From positions 248,001 to 312,000 of the forward strand of contig JAWHQI010000259.1 in the NCBI GenBank assembly GCA_033032865.1: a stretch of DNA of 64,000 bases. Reading direction: 5' to 3'. The DNA is from Dactylorhiza incarnata (taxonomy: Eukaryota; Streptophyta; Magnoliopsida; Asparagales; Orchidaceae). The translations under genes and the position numbers were made by a program. Shown one piece after another: positions 45,236-57,689 of the stretch. How positions within the stretch are numbered: position 1 is the first letter of the stretch; every line of letters begins with the position of its first letter. The notes beneath the pieces are model-generated. The model was given only the letters and a program-made list of their open reading frames with translations, did no database searches and was not told the origin of the DNA.

Positions 45236-48200
45236 AACAATTGTTCAATACAATTACTCCTTAATATATAAGAGTAAGAAATACAAGAAAGGGAAATACG
45301 CAAAATAAAACACATTTAATTTCAATACAATCTCCAACACTCCCCCTCATGTTGGGCGTGCGATATCTATCATGCCTAACTTGCCCATAATTTTTCCAAT
45401 GGAACTCAGACTTAATCCCTTAGTGAGCACGTTCGTCAGTTGTTGATCGGAAGGAACGAATGATGTACTCAGGATTTCCCTCACTATGTTTTCTTTGATG
45501 AAATGTCTGTCAACTAACACATGTTTAGTGCGGTCATGTTGGACAGGATTGTGGGCACTGCTGATGACTGCATTGCTGTCACAGTAAAGCCGGATTGGCC
45601 CCATGCGTTCAATGCTAAGATCCCTCATAATGGATTGGATCCACATTCCTTCAAAGATTTCTGTGTCATAGCTCTAAACTCTGCTTCAACACTTGACCTG
45701 ACAACCACGTGTTGTTTTTTGCTTCTCTAGGTCACAAGTTGCCATCAACTAGAGAGCAATACCCAGACGTGGACCTCCAGTCATCAACGAATCCCGCCTA
45801 ATCAACATCTGTGTAGACTTCTATTGTCAACTCTTTACCGGGTGAGAACAGGATACCCTTCTTGGAGAGGACTCGAGATATTGTAAGATCCTGTAAGCAT
45901 CATCCAAGTGCCGAGATCTTGGTGAATGCATGTGTTGACTGATAACCCCAACGACATATGAGATGTTTGGACGGGTATGAGATAAGTAGATAAGCCTCCC
46001 CACCAGTTGTTGGAATCCAGTAATGTCATCAACAACTTCCCTGTCGTCTCGTCCTAGCTTATGGTTGGCCTTAATAGGGGTGTCTGCGGGTCTACACCCA
46101 CTCATCCCCGATGACTGGCAAGTTGAGGATGCACTTTCTCTGAGAAATGAAGATCCCATGTCTAGATTTGGCGACTTCAATGCCCAGGTAATACTTTAGA
46201 TTCCCAAGGTCTTTTACCTCGAATTCCCTTGCTAGTCTCTCCTTCAAATTTTTGATCTCCTCCGTGCCATCCCCTGTTATAACAATATCGTCCACATAGA
46301 GAATAAGAGGTCAATTTTCCTTGTCGGTGCTTTATAAATAAGGTGTGGTCGGCATTACTCCGTGTGTAACCAAACGTCATCATGGCTCCATGGAACCTCC
46401 CAAACCAGGCTCGAGGAGACTATTCCAAGCCGCATAGATCCTTCTTCAACCTGCAAACTTTTCCTCCCGATCCTTCTTGAGCAAAACCAGGAGGTAGAGA
46501 TATGTAGACTTCCTCCTCTAAATCCTAGAGGAAGGCATTCTTCACGTCTAATTGACTGAGGTTCCACCCTTTACACGCTGCACAAGAGAGAAAAATTCTA
46601 ATGGAGTTCACCTTTGCTCTAGGAGCAAAGGTTTCCTGATAGTCAATCACAACTGTCATAGTATAGCATATAGCCACCAATCTTGCCTTGTATCGTTCAA
46701 CAAGTCCTTGTGAATTTTTCTTCATAGAGAAAACCCACTTGCACCCAACCATAATCTTCCTTGGAGGAAGGTGCACCAGATCCCACGTGCAGTTTTAAGA
46801 GCCATCATTTCCTCAAGCATTGCTTCCTCCACTCATGGTGCTCAAGGGCTTCTTGTGAAGAAGAGGGGACAAATATGGAAGACAGAGAGGTGAGAAATGG
46901 TCTATGCAAGGAGACAAAGAGTCATACGTCACAAAGTGAGATAAAGGATGTTGGGTAGAGGTACAAATACCTTCTTGAGTACCAGAAGATGTATATGGTG
47001 CTGGACCAGGTATCATGGGCGAAGCCCGTGTATTTGTGCCCCTACGTCTCCGAGTATAAACATGTAAAAGAGGGGGTGGTATCACTTGACCAATGTGAGT
47101 AGGAGTAGGACTGGGAGGATGAAAGGAAGGGGAAATTGGTAGAGGAAGAGAAGGGGAGCTCACTTCCATGGTAGATGACTCCCCCTGAACCTGAAGCGAG
47201 TCCCCATAACAAGCTTCAGATTCCCGAAATGTGACATCCATAGTAACAAAGGTCCTTTTGGTCATAGGATGAAAGCATTTATAGCCTTTTTGGGTTGGAG
47301 AATAACCAATGAAGACACACCGCAGAGCACGGAGATCAAGTTTTTATTTGTGATGCACATGAAGGAAGCACACACATCCAAAGATACGGGGGAAATTTTA
47401 GTGCGAGTAACATGAAGGGTGTCTAGAGGAGTTTAATGTCCAAGGACACAGGTATGCATGCGATTAATGAGGTAAGCGACGGTAAGAACCGCATCCCCCC
47501 CAATAATATTTAGGAAGGTGCATCTTAAGTAAGAGGCACCGAGCAACCTCAAGAAGGTGACGATTCTTGCGCTCAACGATGTCATTCTGAGCATGAGTGT
47601 AAGCACAAGAGGTTTGGTGGATGATGCCCAGATCACTGAGGTAGCTCTCAAACCTAGAGTCAATGTACTCACGACCGTTGTCGCTACACAAGACTTTAAT
47701 AGTAGCATTTAATTGGGCAACAATCATTTTATGGAAGCGTTGAAAGAGAGGAAACACATCATTTTTGTTTTTCATCAAGTAAACCCACATGCAAAAAAAA
47801 AAACAGACTATGAAAGTAACAAACCAGTAAAAACCAGAAATGATGCAACTGGGCAAGGACCCCAACCATCAATATGAATACTGGCAAAAGACATAGTACT
47901 AGGCCGTAAAACATTAGGAAGAGAAGCATAATGATGTTTACTGAGTTCACACACATCACAATGAAAAACATTAAACAAAAAAGTTGACACAGCAGGAAAC
48001 AAAAATTTCATAGTAGAAATAGAAGGATGGCCTAGGAGACAGTGCCGGGAATCTAAATCAGAAGACTGATCCGCATGAAGAGCCTTTGGTGGGGGAAACA
48101 AAGCTGGAGGTAGTAGAGCCGGAGGGATCAAACACGTAGAGGCCTTTGCACTGTCTACCAGAGCCAATCATCGTCCCCGTCTTCAGGTCCCGAAAGATAC

Positions 48201-50085
48201 AAGAAGTGGGAAAAAAGTCACGGAACAATTCATAGAGTTAGTCAAGTGACTAATAGAGAGAAGATTGCGAGTAAACTATGAAACATGGATAATAGAGGAG
48301 AGAGTATGGGAGGAGCAGGCTATGGAACCTTTCCCTGCAATAGGGGAGAAGGACCCATCGACAATGCTCACTTTGCCCCTACCAGACAAAGGGGTGTAGG
48401 AAACAAATCCTGTAGCAAACCCAGTCATGTGATCTGTAGTTCCGGAGTCAATGATCCACTGAGAAGTGGGGCGAGTGGTTGCAAAATGTGCATCTGGAAG
48501 GCCTTGGTGAGTATAAGAAGATAAAGATGAACTAGATGGCTCAGAAGAAGTGCCATGCACCAGGCGGCGGAAGGCCTATATTTCTTTAGCCGAAAGGGCA
48601 GGAAGAACACTGGTAGGATTTTGGCAACAATGGAGAGAAGAGTCCTCCATGACATCCAAAAGATGCACATATCGAGATGGAGATGGGCGACCCTGAGAAC
48701 GTCCATAGCCACGACCTCCTCGAGGAGTAGGACCACCTCTTGGAGGAGGAAAGCCGTGAAGTTTGACGGGCCTTACTGCAATAATCATAGACCAAATGGT
48801 CCTCTGTAGACTATAGTCTAGTGTCGCGGGTAGGACGACCACCATGGCTGAACTGAGCAACAAGAGTTGATCCCTCTATGCCAGAGTCAAGAAGTAAAGT
48901 CTGTCAGCGATTAAATTCTCGTTGCCCAAGAATTTGAACATTAATAGGATCAAAATCACGATACAAGCCATGATAAAATTCAAAAATCCGGTTGTGTTCT
49001 TCCCTAGCCCGGACATGCACTACATCTTCGGGAGACACAAGAGTAAGCGACTCGAAGTGATCATATTCCTGATAAAGCTGGGTAAATTCCAAGTAGTGTA
49101 GGCCGAGGGAGGATGATCGCCCTGTCTCAAAAGAAATATTCGTCACCGCAATTGAAATATCTGAGCGGCATTCCCCTGACATGAATAGGTGACCTCAACA
49201 CGCTTCCAGAGATCAGCAGCAGTATCCAGGGACAAGTAATTTCGGGCAATAGGTTTCAGCATAGAGTTGAGAATTCATGACATCACTAAGGAGTTTTCAG
49301 ACTCCCATTGCAACCACTCTGGCAATGCCGGTGCGGGTTCCCTAGTAGTTCCACTAACATATCCAACATACGGTGGCTATTTAGTGCAAGAGTGATGGAG
49401 CGAGCCCATGAGAGATAGTTGGTGCCATCTAGTTTCATGGTGGTAATTTGAGGGGTGCCGTGGTCAAGATTTACATGGCCAGATCTCATAGAGGACATTG
49501 GAGTAGAAGAGTCGCTTCCGCCGGATGGCGTATGCAGAGAATCAACACTCCCAGACATAACAAGCCGAAATAGAAATCAAACGATTGCTGAAATAAAGGG
49601 TAGAAGCACGGAACTAGGGTTTCAATCAGAGAATGAGATGAAAACGAAGTTGATCCTTGCAATAGAAGGCCAAATCAGGTATAGGAAAGAGGAGGAAGAA
49701 CCAACCGGATGCCGGAACAAAGGGAATCAAACCCCCCATGTTCCCAATGTCCACTGTCGTTGATCAGTACAAACTGTGAGCGAAGGCGGGTTGGGAGCTG
49801 GTACGCAAGACAAGACGGAGGCGGGAAGCGGGGCGCGAGCCACTAGAGACGCTGGGGAGCGGTTGAGGCGGGAGGTGCGAGCGCCGGGAGCGACAACGCC
49901 GGGTGAGGTCGTGAGCAACACTGGGGAGCGGAACGAGCGACCGAGGATTAGGTCGACTCTGATACCATGACACAATTAGAATCCAATAATTGTTCAATAC
50001 AATTACTCCTTAATATATAGGGGTAAGAAATACAAGAAAGGGAAATGCACAAAATACACATTTAATTTCAATACAATCTCCAACG
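45236..50085 (-). mobile_element. Short-LTR Ty1/copia element, decayed
   Basis: The right (5') LTR is 49968-50085, about 118 bp, starting TGACACAATTAG in + orientation. The left LTR (about 45230-45338) lacks its first about 19 bases and is fused to the LINE. A primer site TGGTATCAGAGTCG (49967-49954, minus) and a purine tract ATGAGGGGGAG (about 45350-45339, minus) fit. The coding region is complete in order but heavily broken. Confidence 0.85.
45347..49558 (-). pseudogene. Copia gag-pol, many frameshifts
   Basis: From right to left: Gag N-terminus (49558: MKLDGTNYLSWARSITLAL), protease (48560-48276: WIIDSGTTDHMTG), integrase (48170-47433: FHCDVCELSKHHYASLP, SDNGREY-like, VERKNRHLLEVARCLL), RT (46776-45827: VGCKWVFSMKKNSQG, LGIEVAKSRHGIFISQ) and RNase H (45646-45347: IRLYCDSNAVISSAHNPVQH). 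The frame changes at almost every domain border, so this is an old copy. Confidence 0.85.
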
Positions 50086-50279
50086 GGTAGAAAATGAGAA
50101 AACTACTCAATTATATGAGTAAATAAAAATGGTGTCCATGGATTTGAAAGGAATAGTAGACCTAAAATAACATGAATAAAATTTGTAGATTCAAAAAATT
50201 AGGAAGGTTTCCTTTTTTACCTTCTTTTTCATAGAAGCCAAAGACCTATTTATACAAAAATTGTTCGTTCCTAAAGTTT

Positions 50280-50520
50280 AGGGGTGTTTGCGGTGCGGTT
50301 TGGTGCGGTTTTGGCCCAAACCGCAACCGCACCGCAAGGGCGTGGTTTTGGCTAGAGCAAAACCGCACTGCACCGAAATTACGCGGTGCGGTTTTTTGCG
50401 GTGCGGTTGCGGTTTTTTGCGGTGCGGTTGCGGTTTCGGTGCGGTTTTTTGCGGTGCGGTTGCGGTTTCGGTTGTGGTTGCGGTTTCGGTGCGGTTTGGT
50501 GCGGTTGTGGTTCCTATAAT
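50280..50520. repeat. GCGGTT-rich tandem repeat (MITE-type end)
   Basis: It starts TAGGGGTGTTTGCGGTGCGG and continues with about twenty variants of GCGGTGCGGTTTTTT, with an inverted run (AAACCGCAACCGCACCGC) near 50319. The start resembles hAT-type MITEs common in plants. No clean right end is seen. Confidence 0.6.
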
Positions 50521-50596
50521 TTACACTTCCTTGCAAGTTGAAGCATGCTTGTTGTATAAGCGAAGATTGAAAAGAAATAGAGATACAATGAGTGAG

Positions 50597-50816
50597 TTAT
50601 AGATTTGCTGAGGATGTCGGCTATCTGGGAGGTAGCATGAATTCTGAAGCATATTACTCAAGGCTTGACCTTCTCCTTAATAAAATAGAAGTCACTTCAA
50701 TGTGCTTAGCGTGTGCTTGAAAGATATGATTCTTGGCAATATGGATCACAACTTAATTGCCAAAGAAAAGTGTCGTAGGAGAAGTGAGAGACATCAAGAT
50801 CGGTTAAGAGGCTCTT
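50597..50816 (-). pseudogene. Copia RNase H remnant
   Basis: Read on the minus strand, decayed codons match copia RNase H: VSHSSPTTLFFGN, HIAKNHIFQAHAKHIEV, FIKEKVKP and an ADILS end, with stops and a frameshift. It is a short scrap not linked to the neighbouring copia elements. Confidence 0.65.
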
Positions 50817-50919
50817 GAGTCAAGCGTGCATTAACACCACAAGGGTCCTTAAAGCAAAATTAGCCCTTGGTTGTAGAACCAATGACACGTTACTTCTTAC
50901 TTTTCCACATGCTGAGATT

Positions 50920-53900
50920 GCTTATAAAGAAGGTACAAAATTCACTCGTAGATCGACGATTGTTAACAAAGAAGGTGAAGCTGCAGTCCCTCCGAGCGGA
51001 ATATGAAGTAACAAAGATGCAGAGTACCGAGAAGGTCCGTGATTATGTGACCGTCTGCGGACGCTCACAAATGAGATGAAGCGCAATGGGGAGACGATCG
51101 ATGATGTGAGCTTCATGGAGAAGTTGTTGAGATCCATGTCCAAGAAGTTCCGTCATATAGTGGTGGCGATCGAAGAGTCGAAGGACCTAACCGAGATGGC
51201 CGTTGACGAGCTGGTAGACTCTTTGCAAGCTCATGAGTACAGGATGTTGCAGGATGATGAAGAAGTGAGTGGCTTGGGAAAAGCACTCCAGACCCAGTTG
51301 ACCTTTGGGGAAAGCTCAGGAAGAGGAGGCGGCCAGCGTGGCCGAGGTCACCAAGGTAGAGGCAGAGGTAGAAGAGGAGGTAGAGACCAAGGAAGAAATC
51401 AAAATTTCCAAAGAGAGGCGGAGCGACCTCAAGGAGGTTGGCAAGAAGGAAGAGGAAGAGGAAGAGGCCGAGGAAGAGTCCGAGGAGATATGTCCCAGAT
51501 CCAATGTTACAACTGTAACAAGTTCGGGTATATGAGCTATGATTGTTGGGCTCTGAGGAAGAGAGAAGAGGCAAACCACTATGCCGAGGCTAGGAACAAC
51601 GGGAACAACACTGGCGCTGGAGACCCGATGATGTTCCTAACCTACGGAGGAGCGGAGGAAGGAAGAAATGAAGTGTGGTACCTGGACACAGGTGCGAGCA
51701 ACCACATGTGCGGAGATAGGGAGATGTTCACTAACCTGGAACCCAGTGGGGGTGAGGTTAGTTTTGGCAATGCTTCGAAGATCTCATGGGAAGGAAAGGG
51801 CCTAGTGGTCGTAAAGCTGAATGGGGAGAAGGTGCATCTGAATGATGTGTTCTATGTGTCAGGCTTGAAGACTAACATCTTAAGCCTTGGGCAGTTGGTG
51901 GAGAGAGGCTACTGCGTCCAGTTGAAGGATGGGTCTTTGGCGATGAAGAACCATCAAGGGAAAGAAGTGGTGAAGGTGAAGATGACGACGAACCGTCTCT
52001 TTACATTGAAGATGGATACTCAGGAGACGTCATGTCTCGCGAAGACGGAGTTAGAAGAGGAAGCATGGCTGTGGCACCATCGGATGGGCCACTTGGGCTT
52101 CACGGGCTTGAAGCTGCTATCCCACTCCAGGATGGTGGAGGATCTGCCAATGGTCTCACCTCCGGAGAAAGTCTGCGAGGCGTGCACGAAGGGGAAGCAG
52201 AAGAGGCTGACGTTCGAAGGAGGGAAGTCTCGGAGAGCAAAGAGACAGCTTGAACTGGTTCACTCGGACATTGCGGGTCCGTTTGAGACCACCTCAGTTG
52301 GCGGAAGCAAGTACTACATCACCTTCACGGATGACTTCAGTCGGAAGTGTTGGGTGTATTTTTTGAAAGAAAAATCTGAGGCCCTTGACAAGTTTAAGGA
52401 GTTCAAGGCGATGGCAGAAAAGGAGAGTGGTCAGCCACTGAAGGTACTGAGGACAGATCGAGGAGGGGAGTACACCTCGAGGCTGTTTGATGTTTTCTGC
52501 AAGGAGAACGGGATTTCTCATCAGTTGACTGCCGCATACTCACCTCAGCAGAATGGAGTGGCGGAAAGAAAGAACTTTACCATCATGAACATGGCAAGGA
52601 GCATGGTGAAGGGAAAGGGGTTGCTAAAGATGGGCGGAGGCAGTGCAGTGTGCGGTGTATCTACTGAACAGATGCCCCATGAAGAGTGTGAAGTTCATGA
52701 CCCCGTTCGAGGCTTGGAGTGGCTGGAAGCCAAGTGTGAAGCACTTGAGGGTCTTTGGGTGTGTAGCTCATGCTCACGTCCCGGACCAGAGAAGGAAGAA
52801 GCTCGATGATAGGAGCGAGAAGTGCATTTTTGTGGGCTACGCTCCGGAGAGCAAGGCTTACAAGTTATACAACCCAGTGACGGAGAAGGCCATAGTCTCG
52901 AGGGATGTGGTGTTTGAAGAAGACAGCTGCTGGAGCTGGGATGAGGAGACAAGGAGCAAGAAGGGGATGTTCTTTGAAGATGAGGAGGAAGGTGGTCACG
53001 AAGCTGGAGCTGAGGATGGTGGGGCTGAGCCACCATCACCACCTAGTGGAGATTCAGGGGGAGCTTGCACTCCCAACTCTAGTGGAGGCAGTTCTAGTGA
53101 AGCAAGCACTAGTGGAAGCAAGGATGATCGTCCTCAACCTAGGATGAGGAAGATGGAGGAGATCTACGAGGAGACGGCACCAACACTTAATAATTTTTCT
53201 TTGTATTGTTTGTTGGCAGATTGCGAGCCACGATCCTATGACGAAGCGGCCCGGGAGAAATCTTGGAGGATGGCGATGGATGCTGAGATAGCTTCCATAA
53301 AGAAGAATGACACTTGGAAGCTGGTCGATCCACCCGCTGGCCACAAACCCCTCGGGGTGAAGTGGGTCTACAAGGTGAAGAAGAACAAGGATGGAGCTGT
53401 GGAGAAGCACAAGGCTAGGCTCGTTGTGAAGGGCTACAGGCAAGTCCAAGGAGTGGACTACGACGAGGTCTATTCCCCAGTGGCGAGGATCGACACCATC
53501 AGGTTGATCATCGCGCTAGCAGCTCACCATGGGTGGAAAGTTCTGCAGATGGATGTGGTGTCGGCCTATCTCAATGGCTATCTGGAGGAAGATGTGTACA
53601 TCAAGGAGCCTCCTCGATATGAAGTGAGGGGCCAAGAGAGGAAGGTGTGTAAGTTGAACAAGGCGCTATATGGCATAAAGCAAGGGGCTCGCGCATGGAA
53701 TGGAAGGATAGATGCATACCTTCATAAGCACGGCTACAGGAAGTGTCCCTACGAGTATGCTCTTTACACCAAGGTGGAAGAAAACGGTGATATCATGATT
53801 GTATGCTTGAACGTAGACGATATGATATTCACTGGGAACAACCCGGCTATGTTCGAGGAGTTCAAGAAGATGATGAAGAGAGAGTTCGAGATGACGGACT

Positions 53901-54757
53901 TGGGAGAGTTGACCTATTTTTTGGGTGTCGAGGTGAAACAGGATGAAGACTGCATCTTTATCTCGCAGAAGAAGTACGCGGAGGAAATTTTGAAGAAGTT
54001 CCGGAAGGAGGATAGCAAGGCTATCTCCACCCCCGCTGATGCAGGATTGAAGCTGAGGAAAGACTCCAAGGAAGGAGCGGTCGACTCCACGCTATTCAAA
54101 AGTTTGGTGGGAAGCCTACGCTACCTGACCTTTACCCGACCAGACATTATGTACGTTGTTGGAGTAGTGTGCAGGTACATGGAGGAGCCAAAGCAGGATC
54201 ACTTCACGGCAGCGAAAAGGATCCTGAGATATGTGAACGGGACGAGAGGTCATGGCCTGATGTACTCCACTGGAGAGGAGTTGAAGTTAGTCGGCTACTC
54301 GGATAGCGACTATGGTGGTGATGCGAATGACTGGAAGAGCACTTTCAGATATGTGTTTCATATGGGAACGGCGGCGTTCTCATGGAGTTCGAAGAAGCAG
54401 GCTACGATAGCCTTATCATCCTGCGAGGCAGAGTACATTGCAGCTGCGGCATGTGCTTGCCAAGCCATCTGGTTGAGGAACCTTCTGGGAGAGTTACATC
54501 ATGTGCAGGATGGCCCAACGACAGTGTTAGTGGATAACATATCCGCCATTCAACTCGCGAATAACCCTGTGTTGCATGGGCGCAGCAAGCACATAGAGAC
54601 GAGGTATCACTTCCTTCGTGAGCAGGTGGAGCAGAAGACCGTGGAAGTTGTGTATTGCCCTACCGGAGAGCAGGTCACGGATATTTTCACCAAGGCATTG
54701 AAGGTGGAGACGTTCGAGAAGCTCAAAGGAAAACTCGGCATGTGCTGCCAAGTTTGA
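50920..54757 (+). pseudogene. Copia gag-pol, nearly complete, two frameshifts
   Basis: The UBN2-type Gag starts in one frame (50920-51079) and continues in another from 51062 (MKRNGETIDDVSFMEKLLRS). The zinc knuckle reads CYNCNKFGYMSYDC, with Tyr where the zinc-binding His belongs. Protease WYLDTGASNHMCG, integrase WHHRMGHLGF and RTDRGGEYTSRLF, and NGVAERKN follow. A loss of two bases near 52632 shifts the frame. The second ORF (52643-54757) has RT (VLQMDVVSAYLNG, ALYGIKQGARAW) and RNase H (SSCEAEYIAAAACACQ, VTDIFTKALKV). The RT catalytic box is NVDD, where YVDD is expected. It is the best-preserved copia coding region in intron 3. Confidence 0.88.
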
Positions 54758-54766
54758 GGGGGAGTT

Positions 54767-55556
54767 TGTTGGTTTTAGTTTGTTTACTTGGTCAACTTTA
54801 TGGCTTTTATATTTATGAATTTTGTTTTTAATTTAAAAGGAGAGAGGGAGAGCATTTATCGTGGAGAGAGAAGAGTGTATGTTTCTCTTGCCTATAAATA
54901 GGCTTGTGTTTGTAAAGTTTTTTTTATGTGGTTGAATAGAAGCTTTTGCTTTGCTTTCCTGCGTACAGGAGCTAGAGAGAGAGAGGAAAGATAGTGAGAG
55001 AAAAATTTTGGTGGTATTATTCCCGCAGGAATAGACACCTCGCCAACCACTCTCGCCACCCTCATCTCGCCAGCCAGCCCACCAGCTTGTCTCGTGCGGA
55101 CGTGGAGTAGGAGGAGCAGCCCACATCCCGCGAGCAGAAGGTCTCGCCAGGACTCGCCGGCCATCCGCTGCAGTTCGCCGCTCGACGTGGAAGAATTGGA
55201 AGGGGCAGCTCGCTAGCCCAGCACCTCCCGCAGGAGGATCTCGCGAGAGAGGTCTCGCACTGTTGTTTTCCCCGCCGCCAGCTCGCCGAGGATAGGAGGT
55301 GTACCCGGGGAGGAGTTCTCGGCGCCGCACCCTTGCTGCAGCAGCTCGCCGAGGTCGTGTGGTCTCGCTGGAGTTTGATTGCGCCGGTCCATCTCGCCGG
55401 TGAGTTGTAGTGGTGGAGCTCGCGTTGGGTAGTGGTGGTGCTCGCAGGAAGGGGTCGCGCTCGCGTAGAGAGTGTTAGGCTTGTGCGTGCTCGCCAAGTG
55501 AAGTGTTGCGAGGAAGAGAGGTCGCGTGACATTCGTATCGCTTCCAAGTTCCAACA
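54767..55556 (+). repeat. 3' LTR of the intron-3 copia element
   Basis: It starts TGTTGGTTTTAG right after the purine tract GAGGGGGAGTT and ends CAAGTTCCAACA. A TATA box CTATAAATAGG is at 54893-54902. The part after it (55035-55500) has more than a dozen CTCGCC/CTCGC words. The matching 5' LTR is absent, so the element is 5'-truncated. Confidence 0.82.
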
Positions 55557-56134
55557 ATATTGATCATGACACCAATCTTTTCTCCTGTAAATATGGTCCC
55601 TAAAATTATTACCCAACGTTATTATTACGGTCCTCCAGTCAGCCCAATTGTAAAGAAGAAAAACAGTGTATTGATATTGACACCAATATTTTCCCCCTTA
55701 AATGTGGTCACTGAAATAGCTCTTAACGTTATCAAGGTACTTCGTTTGGCCAATTCGTTAAAAAAGAAGGAAAATGCACATGCCAAGGTCAAAAGTGACT
55801 TCATGATCCAATGAAACACTTGTGTCCTTTTTAATCCATTTATTGTTTAACGGAAGAACCAAAATTGTCCATTGGGCTAATTATGGGGGATCACATTGGA
55901 GAAGAAAAAAGTCCAAAGGTCAAAATCAGTACTTACTAGGTAGCCAGGGGACCATTTTGATTATTCTCTCTATTTATGTACTTTTTCCAGCAGATATGCA
56001 AGAAAGGTTCTGTTATATGGTATGATAAATTGAGATTTTCTTAGTATGTGCAACAGTACTCCTAGTAGATGACAACTGATATTTTGATTCCTGCTCCATA
56101 TTATTGAATTTGGATTTTTTTTCTCAATCTTCAG
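55557..56134. other. End of intron 3, with a diverged 105-bp direct repeat
   Basis: Bases 55558-55666 and 55671-55775 align (TTGAT..TGACACCAATNTTTT, then AATATGGTC/AATGTGGTC). The rest leads into the exon 4 acceptor and looks unique. Confidence 0.5.
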
Positions 56135-56358
56135 AGGAACTAGAAAGAATTCATCGTCACAAAGGCCGGGTCTTCGCTCTTCAGGATGAACCAGAAGTTG
56201 CGCGGGTTTGGTTGCCGAACCGCGACTCCCCTGGCTTGGCTATGGCTCGTGCTTTTGGAGATTTCTGTCTCAAGGACTTTGGTCTGATCTCGGAGCCTGA
56301 GATTTCCTACCATCGCAGTACCGAGAAGGACGAGTTCATTGTTTTGGCTACTGATGGG
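56135..56358 (+). CDS. Protein phosphatase 2C, exon 4
   Basis: This exon is 224 bp; with one base carried from exon 3 it gives 75 codons. It encodes GRVFALQDEPEVARVWLP, DSPGLAMARAFGDFCLKDFG and EFIVLATDG, which are core PP2C motifs, including the aspartate of ATDG. The exon ends GGG before GTATGT in phase 0. The next residues should be VWDVLSN, but no such exon is found up to 64000, so intron 4 is longer than 7.6 kb or the gene is broken further right. Confidence 0.93.
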
Positions 56359-57689
56359 GTATGTAATCTATATTGTTCTTTTGCAAAAGTTATTTGATTG
56401 ATCTAATATATTTGAAATTTAGGTAGTGCGAATTTAGTGCCAATTTCATTATTATGTATATAATAATTATTATTTTTATTATATAAAAGGTAGACCCCTT
56501 CTTTGGTGTAATAATGGGGCTTACTATAAATTATATATATATGTGTATATATATATGTCTGTGTGTATACATATATACATATGTGTATATATATATTGTA
56601 GCAGTCGTGCACGTGGCTATACCATGACTGGTCTTGGTTGTGAACACGCTCCACCCGACTGTGAATGTGTTGCATGCTTCCGCTTGGGAGCAAGTGTGCT
56701 GTCGTGGGAGGGAGTAGTTTTGGAGAGGATTGTCTCGACCCTTCCTTGTCTTGACTTCTCATTGGTGGAGGATACAACTGGAGCCGAGCTCGAATGAGAA
56801 TGGAAGAGGGGAGCCTTGCTCAACCTTATCCCTAGCTTGAGAAGATGTGAGGGGGACAGTAGATTAAGAGGGAGAGATTTGGGGTTTAATTCATACTTGT
56901 TTTCCAAGGCCCCCTTCACTCACATATATTGTGAGAGGCAAGTGTTCCATAATATTTCTGTTATACCCATCACCAGTGCTACATGCTATGTGAGTAAATT
57001 AAGGCGCACGGAAATAAGATGAAGTGCTAGAAATAAAAATATAATGCAAAAAGAAGAAGAGACAGATCATCTGTGGCCACGTGTCGTCACCCCCTATGTG
57101 GGCCCATAACATAAAGCTTTGGGTGCACACACACTCAAAGTAGCGGGCCATGGGCTTTGCCCGTGCGCGGCTATCGGGCTCCACCCGTGCAATTCATTTG
57201 AAAAGGAAGAAAAAAATACTTAGCAACATTATTTTCAAAATAAAAATTTAGGAATAAAAAATCCTTAAAAAGAAAATAAAGAGCACCCTCTCGCCTAGTC
57301 CCCCCTCCCCCCTATGCCCTACCTATTTGAGTAGGTTTAAGAGGTTTAGAAACTTTCCCCCCTCCCATCTCTCTCTCATGTAGAGACGAGGCAGATACTT
57401 TTGTTGGTCTTATATGAGGACTATGAACTCTTTAAAGAACTTCCTTTAATGTAATTTAGATGTGTGCGCGCGTGCGCCTGTGTGTATATATATATTATGA
57501 CAATACAAAGATTGTGTGAATACTCCTTTTTCATTCAACTTAAATAAATGTAGCTTTACATGTATATTTATATTAAAGGGGAGGATCCCCAAACACTCCA
57601 TAGGAGAGGTGTGACAAATAAGAAAAAAACAAGAGAAGAATATGGGCCCAAATATGGGTTATTGTATTTGGGCTTTAGCGCTCTCCCTC
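56359..57689. other. Start of PP2C intron 4, no recognised gene
   Basis: TA/TG microsatellites lie at 56535-56600 and again near 57465-57500. A C-rich stretch is at 57297-57365. An 84-codon ORF at 56543-56797 resembles nothing known to me. The final 100 bp may include LTR sequence of the next copia fragment. Confidence 0.4.

Larger units (their letters stand above)
36275..56134 (+). other. PP2C intron 3 (19.9 kb), filled with transposons
   Basis: The donor is GTATGT at 36275 and the acceptor is TCTTCAG ending at 56134. The split codon joins as A+AG, giving LKPNLPKELERIHRHKGRVF as expected. It holds RTE, CRM-like gypsy and at least three copia insertions, listed separately. Confidence 0.88.
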
